From positions 41,724 to 105,723 of the forward strand of contig JABUQX010014293.1 in NCBI GenBank assembly GCA_015478945.1: a stretch of 64,000 nucleotides of DNA, written 5' to 3'. Below the pieces are notes generated by a model that saw only the letters and a list, made by a program, of their open reading frames with translations, had not been told where the DNA came from and searched no databases. The translations under genes and the position numbers were made by a program. This stretch comes from Trachelipus rathkii. Lineage: Eukaryota; Arthropoda; Malacostraca; Isopoda; Trachelipodidae. Shown here in pieces: positions 1 through 9,885 of this stretch. Every line of letters begins with the position of its first letter. The first letter of the stretch is position 1.

Positions 1-1265
1 CTTCTGAATGGAGTCAAAAGTAGTGTATGATGACAGTGAAGCGTTGTGTAAGAATAAATGGTTTGAAAATTGATTGGTTTTAGTATTAATAGAGGAATTA
101 GACAGGGTTGTGTTATGTCTCCTTGGTTATTCAATTTGTATTGGATGGGGTTATGAAAGAATTCGAAGATAAAAGTGGCAGGAAAAATGGTGTTAGAATG
201 GTGAGAATGGAGATGAGTGGAGGGTGCCCTACCATTATATGCAGGATGATTTGGTTCTGTGTGGTAGGCGAATCTGAAGAGAGTTTGAGAGGATGGTAGA
301 GAGATTTGCAGGGTGTGTAAAGGAGGGGCTTGAAAGTAAACGTGGATAAGAGTAAGGTATGGTTGTGAGTGAGACACTCCTCAGGGTTGAAGTTAATGTT
401 AGAGGGGTGAGTCAAGCTGGAACAAGTGTCTGAGTTTAAAATATTTAGCTGGTATAGTTGATGAGACTGCTTGCCCTGCTGTAGTTATAGGAAAAGTTGT
501 GAATGGCAGGAAGGTGGCTCGTGCAATTAAATCGCTGGTGAATGTAAACGGGACTAAGTCTTGAGTTGCTAGGGTTCTTAAGTGAGGGTATGTTGCTTAA
601 CCTGTGTTATTGTCGTATAGTTAAGTGAGGACTATGGTCTGGAATTAAGAAAAGTATAGATCTAAAGTCAATGTGTTCAGATGCGACCAACTTAGGGCAT
701 GCTAGGTGTGTGAAAGAATGATAAAATGAGGAATGAAGCGAGCCAGGTGAGAGAGAGAGAGAAAAGATAAAGGAGAGATAAATGAAGTATGTTTGAGATG
801 GTTTGGTCATATGGAAAGGATGTGAATGGATATAGTCGGTTGGTTAAGCGAGTATAGTTGGCGAGTGTGTTGGAACCGACCAGCTGGGAGACGAAAGGAA
901 AAGGGATTGAGTCAGTAAACGATGTCTTGAAGGAGAGAAATAAATCTGAGTTTGGTATTTAAGCGAGAAGAAAGGTGTTATAACAGAGGTGAATGGCGGG
1001 GGATTGTAGGGGGTATTGTGGCCCAACCTGGGCCAAGGGATTGAACCCTTACCTTGACGATCGACCATAGTGAGGTCCATCGCGTCCCATGTAAGCTTTA
1101 GTTGTGGATTTCTGACTGCGTATGAGTCTCACTAATTAATGGTACTTGAGGGGGGCGGTAAGGCTGGGCTGTCTTTTCGACTTATGTCATGTTCTCCTAC
1201 TGCTCTTCTTTCGAGGCTCGTTTACGCACCTTACTAGCTAGCAGAAGATGCAGCAGATAAGAAGA
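1..1265 (+). mobile_element. Non-LTR retrotransposon (LINE) copy A, 5'-truncated by the window edge
   Basis: Only the 3' part lies in the window. It carries the central and C-terminal reverse transcriptase blocks, then a 3' UTR of about 250 bp containing a GGGATTGAACCC-like stretch, and ends in a short AAGAAG tail (about 1256-1270) that runs straight into (TA)n. The same order of blocks recurs in copy B at 32.4-35.14 kb, including the sequence after the protein and the GAA-type tail, so both belong to one family. Stops and frameshifts throughout mean it is dead. The RT style resembles LINEs common in decapods; I cannot assign a clade. Confidence 0.85.
60..960 (+). pseudogene. LINE reverse transcriptase, C-terminal half, decayed
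   Basis: Read across frames, 90-150 gives GIRQGCVMSPWLFN, the block just before the RT active site. At 238-250 the FADD-type active site is visible as TAT GCA followed by GAT GAT with one extra G between, so the aspartate pair is present but out of frame with the upstream part. About 478-530 gives GKVVNGRKVARAIKS, and 796-822 gives LRWFGHMERM, the C-terminal motif seen in many arthropod LINE proteins. An AGRRKEKG-like stretch near 880-905 matches the usual GRPRKRW-type tail. The longest open stretch is 63 codons. Known role of the family: target-primed reverse transcription of the element's own RNA. This copy cannot encode it. Confidence 0.85.
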
Positions 1266-1291
1266 AGAAGATATATTATATATATATAATA

Positions 1292-1326
<35 letters not shown>

Positions 1327-1392
1327 ATAATATTATATATATATATATATAACTATAATTTATATTAGATATATATATATATATATTATTAT
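1266..1392. repeat. (TA)n microsatellite
   Basis: Imperfect TA/TATTA repeat directly abutting the LINE tail. It may have grown from the tail of copy A. Confidence 0.95.
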
Positions 1393-1470
1393 AATTTTGG
1401 TTTAAATTTGAATTTAATGAGTATTTTATTATACATATTTCAAAATATTTGAGATATTTGAGTAAACTTT

Positions 1471-2361
1471 ATTTCAGGGGATGACCAATATTTTGCTCGG
1501 GCGTAGCCTATTTACGCCCCCCTTAAAAATGGACATTAAAATTCGAATTTTAAGCCGATTTTGACTAAAACACCAAAACTGTAGCTTTTTATGACCTCTA
1601 AAACGTTGCTTCCGGTGTTTTTCTGGACTGTAGTCATTCTTTCAGAATTTCTAATAATATCAAAATCCATGTAGCTGACTATTTTCATATCAACTTTTCA
1701 GATTTTTTGCGAAATGACTTCAAACTTGAAATATTGAATAATGGGTCCATTACCTACAATAATAATTCCGCAGAACATTCTACGGATTTTAAGTTTTTTA
1801 GTTTAGTTTTTTAAAAGTTCAAAAAATAATTTTTTTTGAATTGTCCCAAGAACGAAATCCAATCTATTGCATATACAAGAAAATTACTTTAAGTAAAAAA
1901 AGATGGCATCTCGCCCGACTATTACAAGCCCTGAAAAATTTGATGTTTGATCGGAAAGTAGAAAAAAAAAAATGTCAATTTCCCTTTTCAAATTTAAAAA
2001 AAAATGGGTTTGAAATTGGACAATGCTGAGCACAAAACATAAAAAATCGAAAAAGTTCTACGTAATATTGTAGGTAATGACATGACCAATCTATGCTAAT
2101 TATTGTAGGTAATTCACAAAAAAATCTGAAAGTTGATATGAAAATAGTCAAAAACATGATTTTGAAAAATTGAAAATTCTGAAAGAATTACTAGTCACAG
2201 AAAAACACCAGAAAACAACGTTTTAGAGGGCAAAAAAAGCTACATTTTGGTGTTTATAGGGTCAAAATCGGCTAAAAATCCGAATTTCATATCCATTTTT
2301 AGGGGGGGGGGAGTGAAAATGGGGCTCAGCCCCAGCCAAAGATTGAAGCATCCCCTTCAAT
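1471..2361. mobile_element. Fold-back (long inverted repeat) element, 891 bp
   Basis: Left arm 1471-about 1790 and right arm about 2045-2361 are imperfect reverse complements. Shared blocks in order include GGGGATG, CCCCCCTTAAAAATGGA, CCGATTTTGA, ACACCAAAA(C)TGTAGCTTTTT, CCTCTAAAACGTTG, GGTGTTTTTCTG, ATTCTTTCAGAATTT, GACTATTTTCATATCAACTTT and ATTACCTACAATAAT. The central 250 bp is unpaired and A-rich. No protein is encoded; the 60-62 codon ORFs inside are chance. No clear target duplication is visible at the ends. Transcribed, it would form a long hairpin RNA. Confidence 0.85.
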
Positions 2362-2499
2362 AATACTATAGGTATGTAATACACTATGTATGAACTATGA
2401 ATAAATACTACACAAGGCTACCATTATATTTTGTTAAAAATTGGGCTATGGGTTATGCAAAATAAATCCCTTCCAGCAAATTTTTTAATTACCAAGTAC

Positions 2500-2582
2500 A
2501 TTAGTAGTTCCGGTTCCGGCCGGAACCGGAACCGGAAAAAAATGTCAAATTCCGGCCGGACCGGAATTCCGGTACACCTCTA
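2500..2582. mobile_element. CCGG-rich end of a hAT-like DNA transposon
   Basis: A cluster of GGTTCCGG/CCGGAACC and CCGGCCGG palindromes ends in GTACACCTCTA. On the minus strand this begins TAGAGGTGTACCGGAATTCC, which resembles hAT terminal repeats (CAGAGGTG type) followed by subterminal transposase-binding repeats. The matching other end is not seen, so the element is probably truncated on its left by (TA)n or the fold-back element. Confidence 0.5.
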
Positions 2583-4300
2583 ATGGAAACTCCTAATTTC
2601 ACACCTTTTTATATACTGTTAATGCGAAATGATGATCTCTTCAGTCTTAGAGATTGTGCAGACCTTAACATTTTTTTGCAATTTTTCAAAAAAAAAATTT
2701 TTAAATGGGGGAAATTTTTTTGAACTATAGTGTAATTTATTGGATTTAATTTTGAAAATAATATTAAAATATAGTCTTTTATCTACCAAAAAAACCTTTC
2801 CCCAATTTCATAGCGGTTGTCTTTAAGAAAATGTAGAACATTTTCTAAACTTACCGGTTTTACCCACCGAAACCAGTTTTCCCCCATTTGACAGTATATA
2901 TATATATAAAATTGGGTGACACTTTTTTTTTTAAGATCAATATTTTGCATACTCAACCATTTGGCCACTGTTCACAGAAAAAAAATTCAGTGGCAAATGT
3001 TTAGGTATTCACAAAATTTATCTAAATGAAAAATGTGTATCTCACTTAATTATACAAGCTCTGAATATCAATAACAAAAGTTACAAAAATATTTCTTTTA
3101 TGACGTTGCTTTTTTTTTTTTAATCAAACCATCACAAATTGAGGATTTAAATGGCAAAAAGCTATTAAATTTTTAACATTATATATTTTATCTATGTATA
3201 GTTCAAGTGGTTTCTGTAAAATGTTTTTGATTGGTATTCACTAGATTTGAAACTCATATTTTTTCATATGCAAATAAATAATATTCAAACTAAAAGAGAC
3301 TGAAAACTGTTGGAAATGAACATTTTAAGCTAAAAAAAATGCTGCATTTTAACAATTTGGTCAAAATAACCAAATTTAAAAAAACAAATTTCAGAGCCTT
3401 TCCCTTAATGACAGGATTGCCAATAATTTATATCGGATTAATACAAGAATTTAATCAATAATACACTTCTTTATACACTATATAAGATTATATTTACCAT
3501 TGCCATAATGCCTTTGCCCTTGTGGCTACCAAGATAAATATCTTATCCTTGAATGTGATAAAATTATTACATATAAAGCTTTATGTCAAGCAAATGAAAT
3601 TAAATATATGAAATATTAATTCCTTTAAAATAAGATAAATGTTTTATTTTAAAACTAAAAAGTAGCGAAATTAAAATTCATTTCACAATTCTTTGCATAC
3701 TAATAAGTGCCAGAGCCTTTAAAGCTCTCAGTGTGGTGTCCTCAATTTATTCTATACAAGAAAATGTTTGGAAGATTATCTAATATGACCCTAAGCTTGC
3801 AAGACAGCAATGAACCATCACAAAAAAATTCATATTTCTTATTTTTTTAACTTCAGAAGCTTTCAAAAATTGGAAAGATTCCCATTTTCAGTAATATTTT
3901 GTCAAACATGAAAAAGAGATGTTCAATTCTTTCACCTATGAAGTAAACTGTACCTATATAAGCAAATTCATCATTTAGTTAAAACTAACAATGTACAGGC
4001 ACAAACACACAATCATATAATTAAAAGTCTTTTGGGGAGCAAAATATTTTAAAACATCAATGAAATTTTTCACCACAGAAAAGATTTTATCAATTGGACC
4101 AATGCTTCTGTATTTGTGCTAGAAAGATGAACAAAAACAAGAAAGCTGGATTGTGAAGATGAAGATTTTTCTATTGGTGGCATCAAGGATCCAGTTATAG
4201 AGCATCTTACCAACCTCAGGAAGTGGTTCCCTTATTTCTTTCCACCGCTTGATTCACATTGGACAATTGGATAGTGTGAAACTACTAAAGTAACAGAAGA
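2583..4300. other. AT-rich stretch without recognisable gene
   Basis: Ordinary AT-rich sequence with poly-A/poly-T runs and only short chance ORFs. I recognise no coding exon, RNA gene or transposon terminus here. Confidence 0.6.
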
Positions 4301-4308
4301 GCCTAGAG

Positions 4309-4577
4309 CAGGGGTCACCAAACTGTGGCCCATGAGGCCAACAATCAGGCATACAGTAGAATCCACTGATTTCATCTTTAAGACAATTAAATTAAACACA
4401 CTATTTTCATTAATAAACTATTGTCACAAAGCATACTAGTAGCACTATATTTCACTTTTCAGATCCCACTTGTCACTGAATTCAAACTTCTGTAAGATAA
4501 GCTAGCCAGGTCCTGGTCCTTGAGACTTAGTGGAGGTGTCACTGTGGCCCTTAGGCTAAAAAGTTTGGAGACCCCTG
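4309..4577. mobile_element. Non-autonomous hAT MITE, 269 bp, perfect 8-bp target duplication
   Basis: The element begins CAGGGGTCACCAAACTGTGG and its right end, read on the minus strand, begins CAGGGGTCTCCAAACTTTTT. These are hAT-type terminal inverted repeats (CAGGGGT...CCAAACT). It is flanked on both sides by the identical octamer GCCTAGAG (4301-4308 and 4578-4585), as expected for hAT insertion. The subterminal CTGTGGCCC near 4323-4332 is echoed by CTGTGGCCC near 4542-4552. No transposase is encoded, so it would need one supplied in trans. The perfect duplication suggests a fairly recent insertion compared with the rest of the window. Confidence 0.93.
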
Positions 4578-4585
4578 GCCTAGAG

Positions 4586-5980
4586 CAGCAAATAGTCCTA
4601 ATTTTGATGTTGCATAAAAACAAATTATCTGTTCCTTTGTCAAGATTTGCATTAATTAATTTCATTTATTACTCTTTTCATATTTTGTGCAGTTTTTCAT
4701 TTGATTATTATCAATTTTGTGTTTCTTTTTTAAAGTGGATTTATCAAGTACAACTGTAACATATATTTTTCAGCTTGTATTACTATAGTCTCAATACAAA
4801 TGAAATCAAACTATTTTGAATATGAGTGTTCTTTTGTGCTTTCCAGATTAGTAAAATTTAAGAAAAATATTCATACAGCATATGTTACAATTTTAAAAGC
4901 AATTAGTTTTCCTTCACTTCTAATTCTAGGGGTAATAATGTTTTACACATATACTTTGGAGTAATGTCCAAGAAAGTTCTGTTAAAGAAAGTTAAATTTG
5001 TGACCACTTGTTTTTTGTTTTTTTTCTAAATTAAGGTATCAAAAATGAGTCAATTCAAAAGGTTCTCACCATCCCTGGCCTAGTTGCATTTATCAATGTT
5101 AGGTTTAATTCATGATTTGCTTTTACAAATTCATTTTAATAATGTTCTGATTTAATTAATTTACTTTACCAACATTTTTTGTGTATTCATAAAAAAAAAT
5201 TAAAGTTTCGTTAATTATGGAAAAATTCCAGTAACTTCATGTTCCAAACCTTTACCTAATTCAGTACTTTTTATAAAAAAAGGGAAGAGACATATCCAGC
5301 TGGCTATCTTATACATTTCTAATACAGTATATCATACATCACATTTTATAAAAAAAAAATTCTCAGATGAGGCAGTGATTTTATAAAATTAATAGATTTA
5401 AAGAAGCAAGGGTAATTTCACATTTCCAGTAGAATACTTATTCCAACCATAAAGAGAAAATATTGTGAAATGGATTAAATATAGCTTAATGAAGTGAAAA
5501 ACTTTTTTTTTTTTTTTACAAATACACCAAAAAACTAAAAAGTTAACTATGATAAGGTAAACCTATTATCAAACATATTGGATGAATATAAGACCTATAT
5601 TCAAAAATTAATATATATTGTGAAATAAATTCATCAGCCATCATGGGTCAGGGAGTATGATGGTTAGAACCTTCCCACCTCCCCATGGACAAATGTCTAT
5701 CCACCATGAATTCAAATGATTCGCATAAGAAAATTTATTTAAATAGCCTAAGCCCTATATTGGTATATATATCAATATCATAGGACAGTAAATGTATCAT
5801 CAATATAAGAGATCTAGCTTCATCTTCATGAATATGGTAGAGATTACTTTTTATAGTAAAAATCTGTTCAACTTATTATACAAAAATGATATTTCACGCT
5901 TTATTATGGGCACTTTTAGTCCTTTTCACTATATTTTGTCTTTATTTCTTGAAAATCATAAGAATTGTCTGTTCCACCAG
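4586..5980. other. AT-rich stretch; possible hAT end near 5077
   Basis: No gene is recognised. The segment ending at 5077 reads on the minus strand CAGGGATGGTGAGAACCTTT, similar to the CAGNGATGG...GAACCTTTT terminus of some hAT families. No partner terminus was found. Confidence 0.4.
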
Positions 5981-6260
5981 AACTAAGAAATTACAGAAAT
6001 AGGACTATAAAGACAAACATTGAGCAACAGTCAGGCAAAACCACAGCAACACATTTTTTTTAATATATAAAAATCACAGCATGGACTCTTAGTTAAAACT
6101 AGAAATAAAAGAGACAGTAAGAAGCCAGATGGGCCTATTGAGACTGTCCCAGTCAAGCTAATAGAAACAATCACTAAGCATGCTCATGCAAATCCATAAG
6201 AACCCTAGGGGCTTATTAATGACTTACATAGTATACACAAAGTTTACAACTAAAAGGAAA
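5981..6260 (-). mobile_element. LINE 3' UTR fragment (same family as 17.8-18.5 kb)
   Basis: The core GGGCCTATTGAGACTGTCCC (6131-6150) and flanking AGAAGCCAGA/CAGTCAAGCTAA match GGGCCTATCAAAGCTGTCCC with AGAAACCACA/CAGTCAA at 17861 and 18121. In the 18-kb copy this lies downstream of an RT C-terminus on the minus strand, so this is a 3'-only, non-coding fragment of that family. Confidence 0.6.
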
Positions 6261-6392
6261 AACTAGTTTGATTTTTAAAAGGAATCCTAAATAAATAAAT
6301 AATAATAGACGTATTTTGAAAAAAATATTATAGGTACTAAGTAATCCACTTATGATACAAAAACCAGCGTGAAAACATCAATGCAATCAAAT

Positions 6393-6505
6393 TATATATA
6401 TATTATATGTATATATAATATATATATATATATTATATTTATATATATATATATAATATATATAAATTATATATATATATATAATATATAATATATTAGT
6501 AATAC
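6393..6505. repeat. (TA)n microsatellite
   Basis: Imperfect TA/ATT repeat immediately left of MITE copy 1. Confidence 0.95.
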
Positions 6506-6514
6506 TGTAGACAG

Positions 6515-6741
6515 CGACCCACACATTTTGAGACGAAAAATTTCTGTTTCAAAAAAATTTCTAAGTTCAGAAAAGGTAAATTAAGTTAGGTTTTTTAAAA
6601 TTGTTTAGTGCAAGTTCTGGATAATAAATCCAGAAGCTTAATGCCACATAAGAGAATTTTCTTAAAACTTAACTTAACTTTTCTGAACTTAGAAAATTTT
6701 TTGAGTCTTAGAAAATTTCGGTCTCAAAATGTGTGGGGTCG
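6515..6741. mobile_element. Stem-loop MITE copy 1, 227 bp
   Basis: Left end CGACCCACACATTTTGAGAC (6515-6534) pairs with right end GTCTCAAAATGTGTGGGGTCG (6721-6741, one extra G). Inner arms AAGTTCAGAAAAGGTAAATTAAGTTA and TAACTTAACTTTTCTGAACTT also pair. A possible TA dinucleotide flanks both ends. The core, including CCAGAAGCTTAATGCCAC, is shared with the copies at 7449-7675 and 8581-8673, but its outer arms differ from theirs. No coding capacity. Confidence 0.85.
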
Positions 6742-6755
6742 AGGTATTTAGAACC

Positions 6756-6882
6756 ATATAATTTATATATATATATATATAAATACTTTTACAATTTCTT
6801 AGATATACTAGTATCTACTGTATATAAAAAAAAAATATATATATATATATTATATATATATATTATATAGTATATATATATA
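6756..6882. repeat. (TA)n microsatellite with interruptions
   Basis: Several TA runs around 6763-6785 and 6834-6882. Confidence 0.95.
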
Positions 6883-7150
6883 TGCAAAATTAGGGTTTAA
6901 TTATTTCTTGTATAAAGGTGGGGAAAAACAGACCCAATGGTTAATCTTTTTTTATTTTCTTTATTTGGAGTGGCAATTAAATAAAGAAATTTGCTCAAAA
7001 AGAAATTAAGAGTTAAAATCTTTAAAAATATTTTTAGAAAAAAAAAATTATGATACATATGCACTGATCATGGATATGATAACTTATGCAATCTGATCAG
7101 CATTATCAAAAAAAAAAAAAAAAAAAAAATACAACCATAAGTGCTTAACA

Positions 7151-7423
7151 TTGGTCTATACAGGTTAGGTTTACAGCAACCATACAGGTTAGAGGTGGGT
7201 TCACAGCAAAGTCAATCCATATAACATGCCTCAGGCATTAGCAGTAATTGCTGGCAGTAGAGATAGGTAGGGTTAGGTCAAGTTTTGTTAGGTTCATTTG
7301 GGTTCCTCTAATGAACCCAAGAAAACATAACCTAGCACTACTACCAGCAATTACTGCTAATACCTGCGATGGGTAGTATTGATCAATATGGCTGTTAACC
7401 TTGACCTAACCTGCATGGACCAA
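7151..7423. mobile_element. Fold-back element, about 273 bp
   Basis: Outer arms TTGGTCTATACAGGTTAGGT and ACCTAACCTGCATGGACCAA pair. Inner arms GGCATTAGCAGTAATTGCTG (from 7234) and CAGCAATTACTGCTAATACC (to 7364) pair, and the tip pairs TGGGTTC with GAACCCAA around 7299-7320. It is therefore a near-continuous palindrome. Several GGTTAGG units resemble the arthropod telomere repeat but are not in tandem. Confidence 0.8.
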
Positions 7424-7448
7424 GTCAAACTTAAGGGTATTATTCTAT

Positions 7449-7675
7449 ATTTGAATCAGTGTATATTTTCTGAAAAAATTTTCTAAGTTCAAAAAAATTT
7501 CAAAGTTCAGAAAAGTTGTTAAATTTTTTAAGAAAATTGTTTAGTGGCAAGCTTTTGGCATAATTCCAGCAAGCTGCACTAAAGATTTTCTTATAAAACT
7601 TAACTTAACTTTTCTGAATTTAGAAATTTTTTTGAACTTAGAAAATTTTTTCAGAAAATATACACTGATTCAAAT
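7449..7675. mobile_element. Stem-loop MITE copy 2, 227 bp, perfect 42-bp terminal inverted repeat
   Basis: 7449-7490 and 7634-7675 are exact reverse complements over 42 bp, beginning ATTTGAATCAGTGTATATTT. The core matches copy 1 (AATTGTTTAGTG, then CCAG...AGCTTT/AGCTG, then ATTTTCTTA.AAACTTAACTTAACTTTTCTGAA). A TA dinucleotide lies just outside each end, which would suit a Tc1/mariner-type MITE. Same length as copy 1 but with different outer arms. Confidence 0.9.
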
Positions 7676-8165
7676 CTAGATATTTACCAACTTAAGTTAT
7701 ATGAATAAATTTTTTTTTTTTCAATAAATGCTGATCAAATTTAAAAAGTTATCATATTTGTGATCAGTGTATAAAAGTTTGTAAGAATTAATTTTTTTTT
7801 TTCTTCAATAAAAGTTTGTGAGTTAAATTCACAATTTCCCCCCACCCCACAAAAAAAAAGTAATTGAAGAGCTGAGCTTAATATATCAAAAACTATAAAT
7901 AATTTTTTAATAATTTTTTTACATACTTTTTTACTCTATGCTTGACAATGTAAACATCATTGCCATATCTAACACTTTTGGTTTAGGTCCTTAAACTCAT
8001 TAAGATTTGTAAGTAGAGACATTTGCTGTGTATACATAAAAAAACTTATCATAACCAGAACTTATTATGGTCCTAAGCCGAATTATAAAGAATTTTTTTT
8101 TTTTTTTTTAATGTGGCAGGGTTGCAATAAAGTCTATTGAAACATCAAGTACTACTAAAAAAAAA
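7676..8165. other. AT-rich stretch with poly-T runs
   Basis: No gene seen. Apart from the right outer arm noted above, it contains homopolymer runs of T and A and nothing else recognisable. Confidence 0.6.
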
Positions 8166-8167
8166 AT

Positions 8168-8398
8168 TCATATATATATATATATAATATATATAATACT
8201 ATATATAATATATATATTTAATACTACTATCTATAATATATATATATATATATATTATCTATATCATATATATATATATAATACTGTATATATATTTATA
8301 TATAATATATATATATATAAACTATACTATATATATTATACTAATATATATATATTATATATATATTATAAATATATATATAATGTATATTCTAGTAT
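8168..8398. repeat. (TA)n microsatellite
   Basis: Long imperfect TA repeat with occasional C and G interruptions. Confidence 0.95.
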
Positions 8399-8580
8399 TT
8401 CCATAATAATATATTTAGTTTTATGTATTGCAAAATTAGTAAGGTTATTATGTAAGTTAACAAAAGACAATGGGAAGTAAAGAATACTTCTCTCTGATTG
8501 AACCATTGCCATGTTGCGCAAATGAGACAATATGCTCAATGCTTACTGACTTGAGAGCTATATCCACTCAAACCTTGAGG

Positions 8581-8673
8581 ATAAATTCCAAAGCTTGCCA
8601 CTAAGAATGTCTTAATAGTGATGTTTACACGGAAATTAGAGAAAATTTTTTCAGAAAAATATAGATTCAATAT
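8581..8673. mobile_element. Stem-loop MITE copy 3, right half only
   Basis: ATAAATTCCAAAGCTTGCCACTAAGA matches the core of copies 1 and 2, and GAAAATTTTTTCAGAAAAAT followed by ATAGATTCAA matches the right arm of copy 2. The left half is missing. Confidence 0.7.
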
Positions 8674-8689
8674 TGGAGGTTAATATTAT

Positions 8690-8995
8690 AGTAATATAGG
8701 TATATTATATATATATTATATATATATAATATATTTATATATTAATATATATACTATATATATATTATTATATGATATATAATTATAGTATAATAATATA
8801 TAGATTTATACTTAAGTTTCTTTCTGACTATCGATATTTAAGTTTAAAATCGATTTTCGATATAGGTGTATTCGATATATACCGAAGTATCGAGAATCTA
8901 ATTTATTCATACAACATATATATATATATACTATATATACTATATTATATAGTTATATATATAATATAATATAAGATATGTATATATATAAAGCA
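8690..8995. repeat. (TA)n microsatellite with a CGATAT-rich core
   Basis: TA repeats flank a segment at 8825-8895 with several TCGATA/ATCGA words. Nothing codable beyond repeat-derived peptides. Confidence 0.85.
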
Positions 8996-9613
8996 TGACT
9001 TATTTCACTTGAGTATTATTGGAACCTTTCAAATATCTACTGTTTATATAAATTTATTTGAACAAAAAAATTGATTTCAGAATTACGTGAATATGACATA
9101 CCCTTTATCCCATTTTTTTAAAATTTGAATTTGAAGGATTTATTCTAAATTTGTCAGAATGATTATATCGTGTTAGCTATTGCTGCAACATTTTAGTTTT
9201 ATACTAGATAAAAAGGTTTGTAGAAGTGTCACCAAGAATGTGAAATTACAAAATAGGAGAAAGTTTTATTTTTATTGTTCTAGATAACATTGTGGCTCGA
9301 ATATACTGTTTCTCCCAATATTATTTTTTTTCAAATAATTAGAGAAAGTATACATAAATTCCTTTTTAATTATGTAATATTCTTTGTACTAACAAACAGT
9401 TTCGATTTAAACCAATATATTAAGTCAGGAAACCAACAGTTATAGATTGGATTAATTTAATTGGCTTAATGTATATATATATGGCCGCCTCTAGAGAGCC
9501 ACAATCTATCTCAAAAACTAAATATCTATGGAAAGGAAATACATTTTTTGAATCCTTTTATGTAAAATTTTCGTTAGGAAAATGTAAAAATTAAAAAATA
9601 AAAAAACAAAAAT
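8996..9613. other. AT-rich stretch, no recognised feature
   Basis: Ordinary AT-rich sequence; no ORF above 60 codons. Confidence 0.6.
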
Positions 9614-9885
9614 TGACTTTTTTTGGGGGGGGCTCGAGCTCGGGGACTATATATTATTATTTGTAAAGGTAATACCGGCAATTTAGGGCTCGAAGCGACG
9701 TGGGAAACGAGGGTTGGACGTTTTCATTACCCCGTAGGGGAGGGGCGCGTGAGAACCCCGCGACACCCAATACCAAAGAGCGGGGGGTTCCGGAGACCAC
9801 CCCCGGAGGGGGGAAATAGTTATACCCCGTAGTTCCCGGAAGGCCGGGAGACCCCACTCCTGCCATCGGTGATGACCTTGGGGTA
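9614..9885. repeat. GC-rich island, probably a dispersed repeat fragment
   Basis: About 270 bp of G/C-rich sequence in an AT-rich context. It contains GGGGGGGGCTCGAGCTCGGG, two copies of ACCCCGTAG (9729-9737 and 9824-9832) and a CCCCCGGAGGGGG palindrome (about 9800-9812). Open frames of 69 codons on both strands overlap here, as expected from low stop frequency in GC-rich DNA, so I do not call a gene. Its isolation and GC content suggest a piece of a longer mobile element. Family unknown. Confidence 0.5.

Larger units (their letters stand above)
7052..7775. mobile_element. Outer inverted repeat enclosing two smaller elements
   Basis: CACTGATCATGGATATGATA (from 7062) is the near reverse complement of TATCATATTTGTGATCAGTG (ending 7769). 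CTGATCAGCATTATC (7093-7107) matches the complement of AATAAATGCTGATCA (7724-7738). Between these arms lie the fold-back at 7151-7423 and MITE copy 2 at 7449-7675, which suggests nested insertion into an older palindromic element. Family unknown. Confidence 0.6.

Noticed and set aside
7160..7430. GGTTAGG words as a telomere array
   Set aside because: They are spread through the arms of a fold-back element, not in tandem.
9623..9866. Paired 69-codon frames on both strands of the GC island
   Set aside because: Frames on opposite strands of a short GC-rich repeat are expected by chance; no motif in either.
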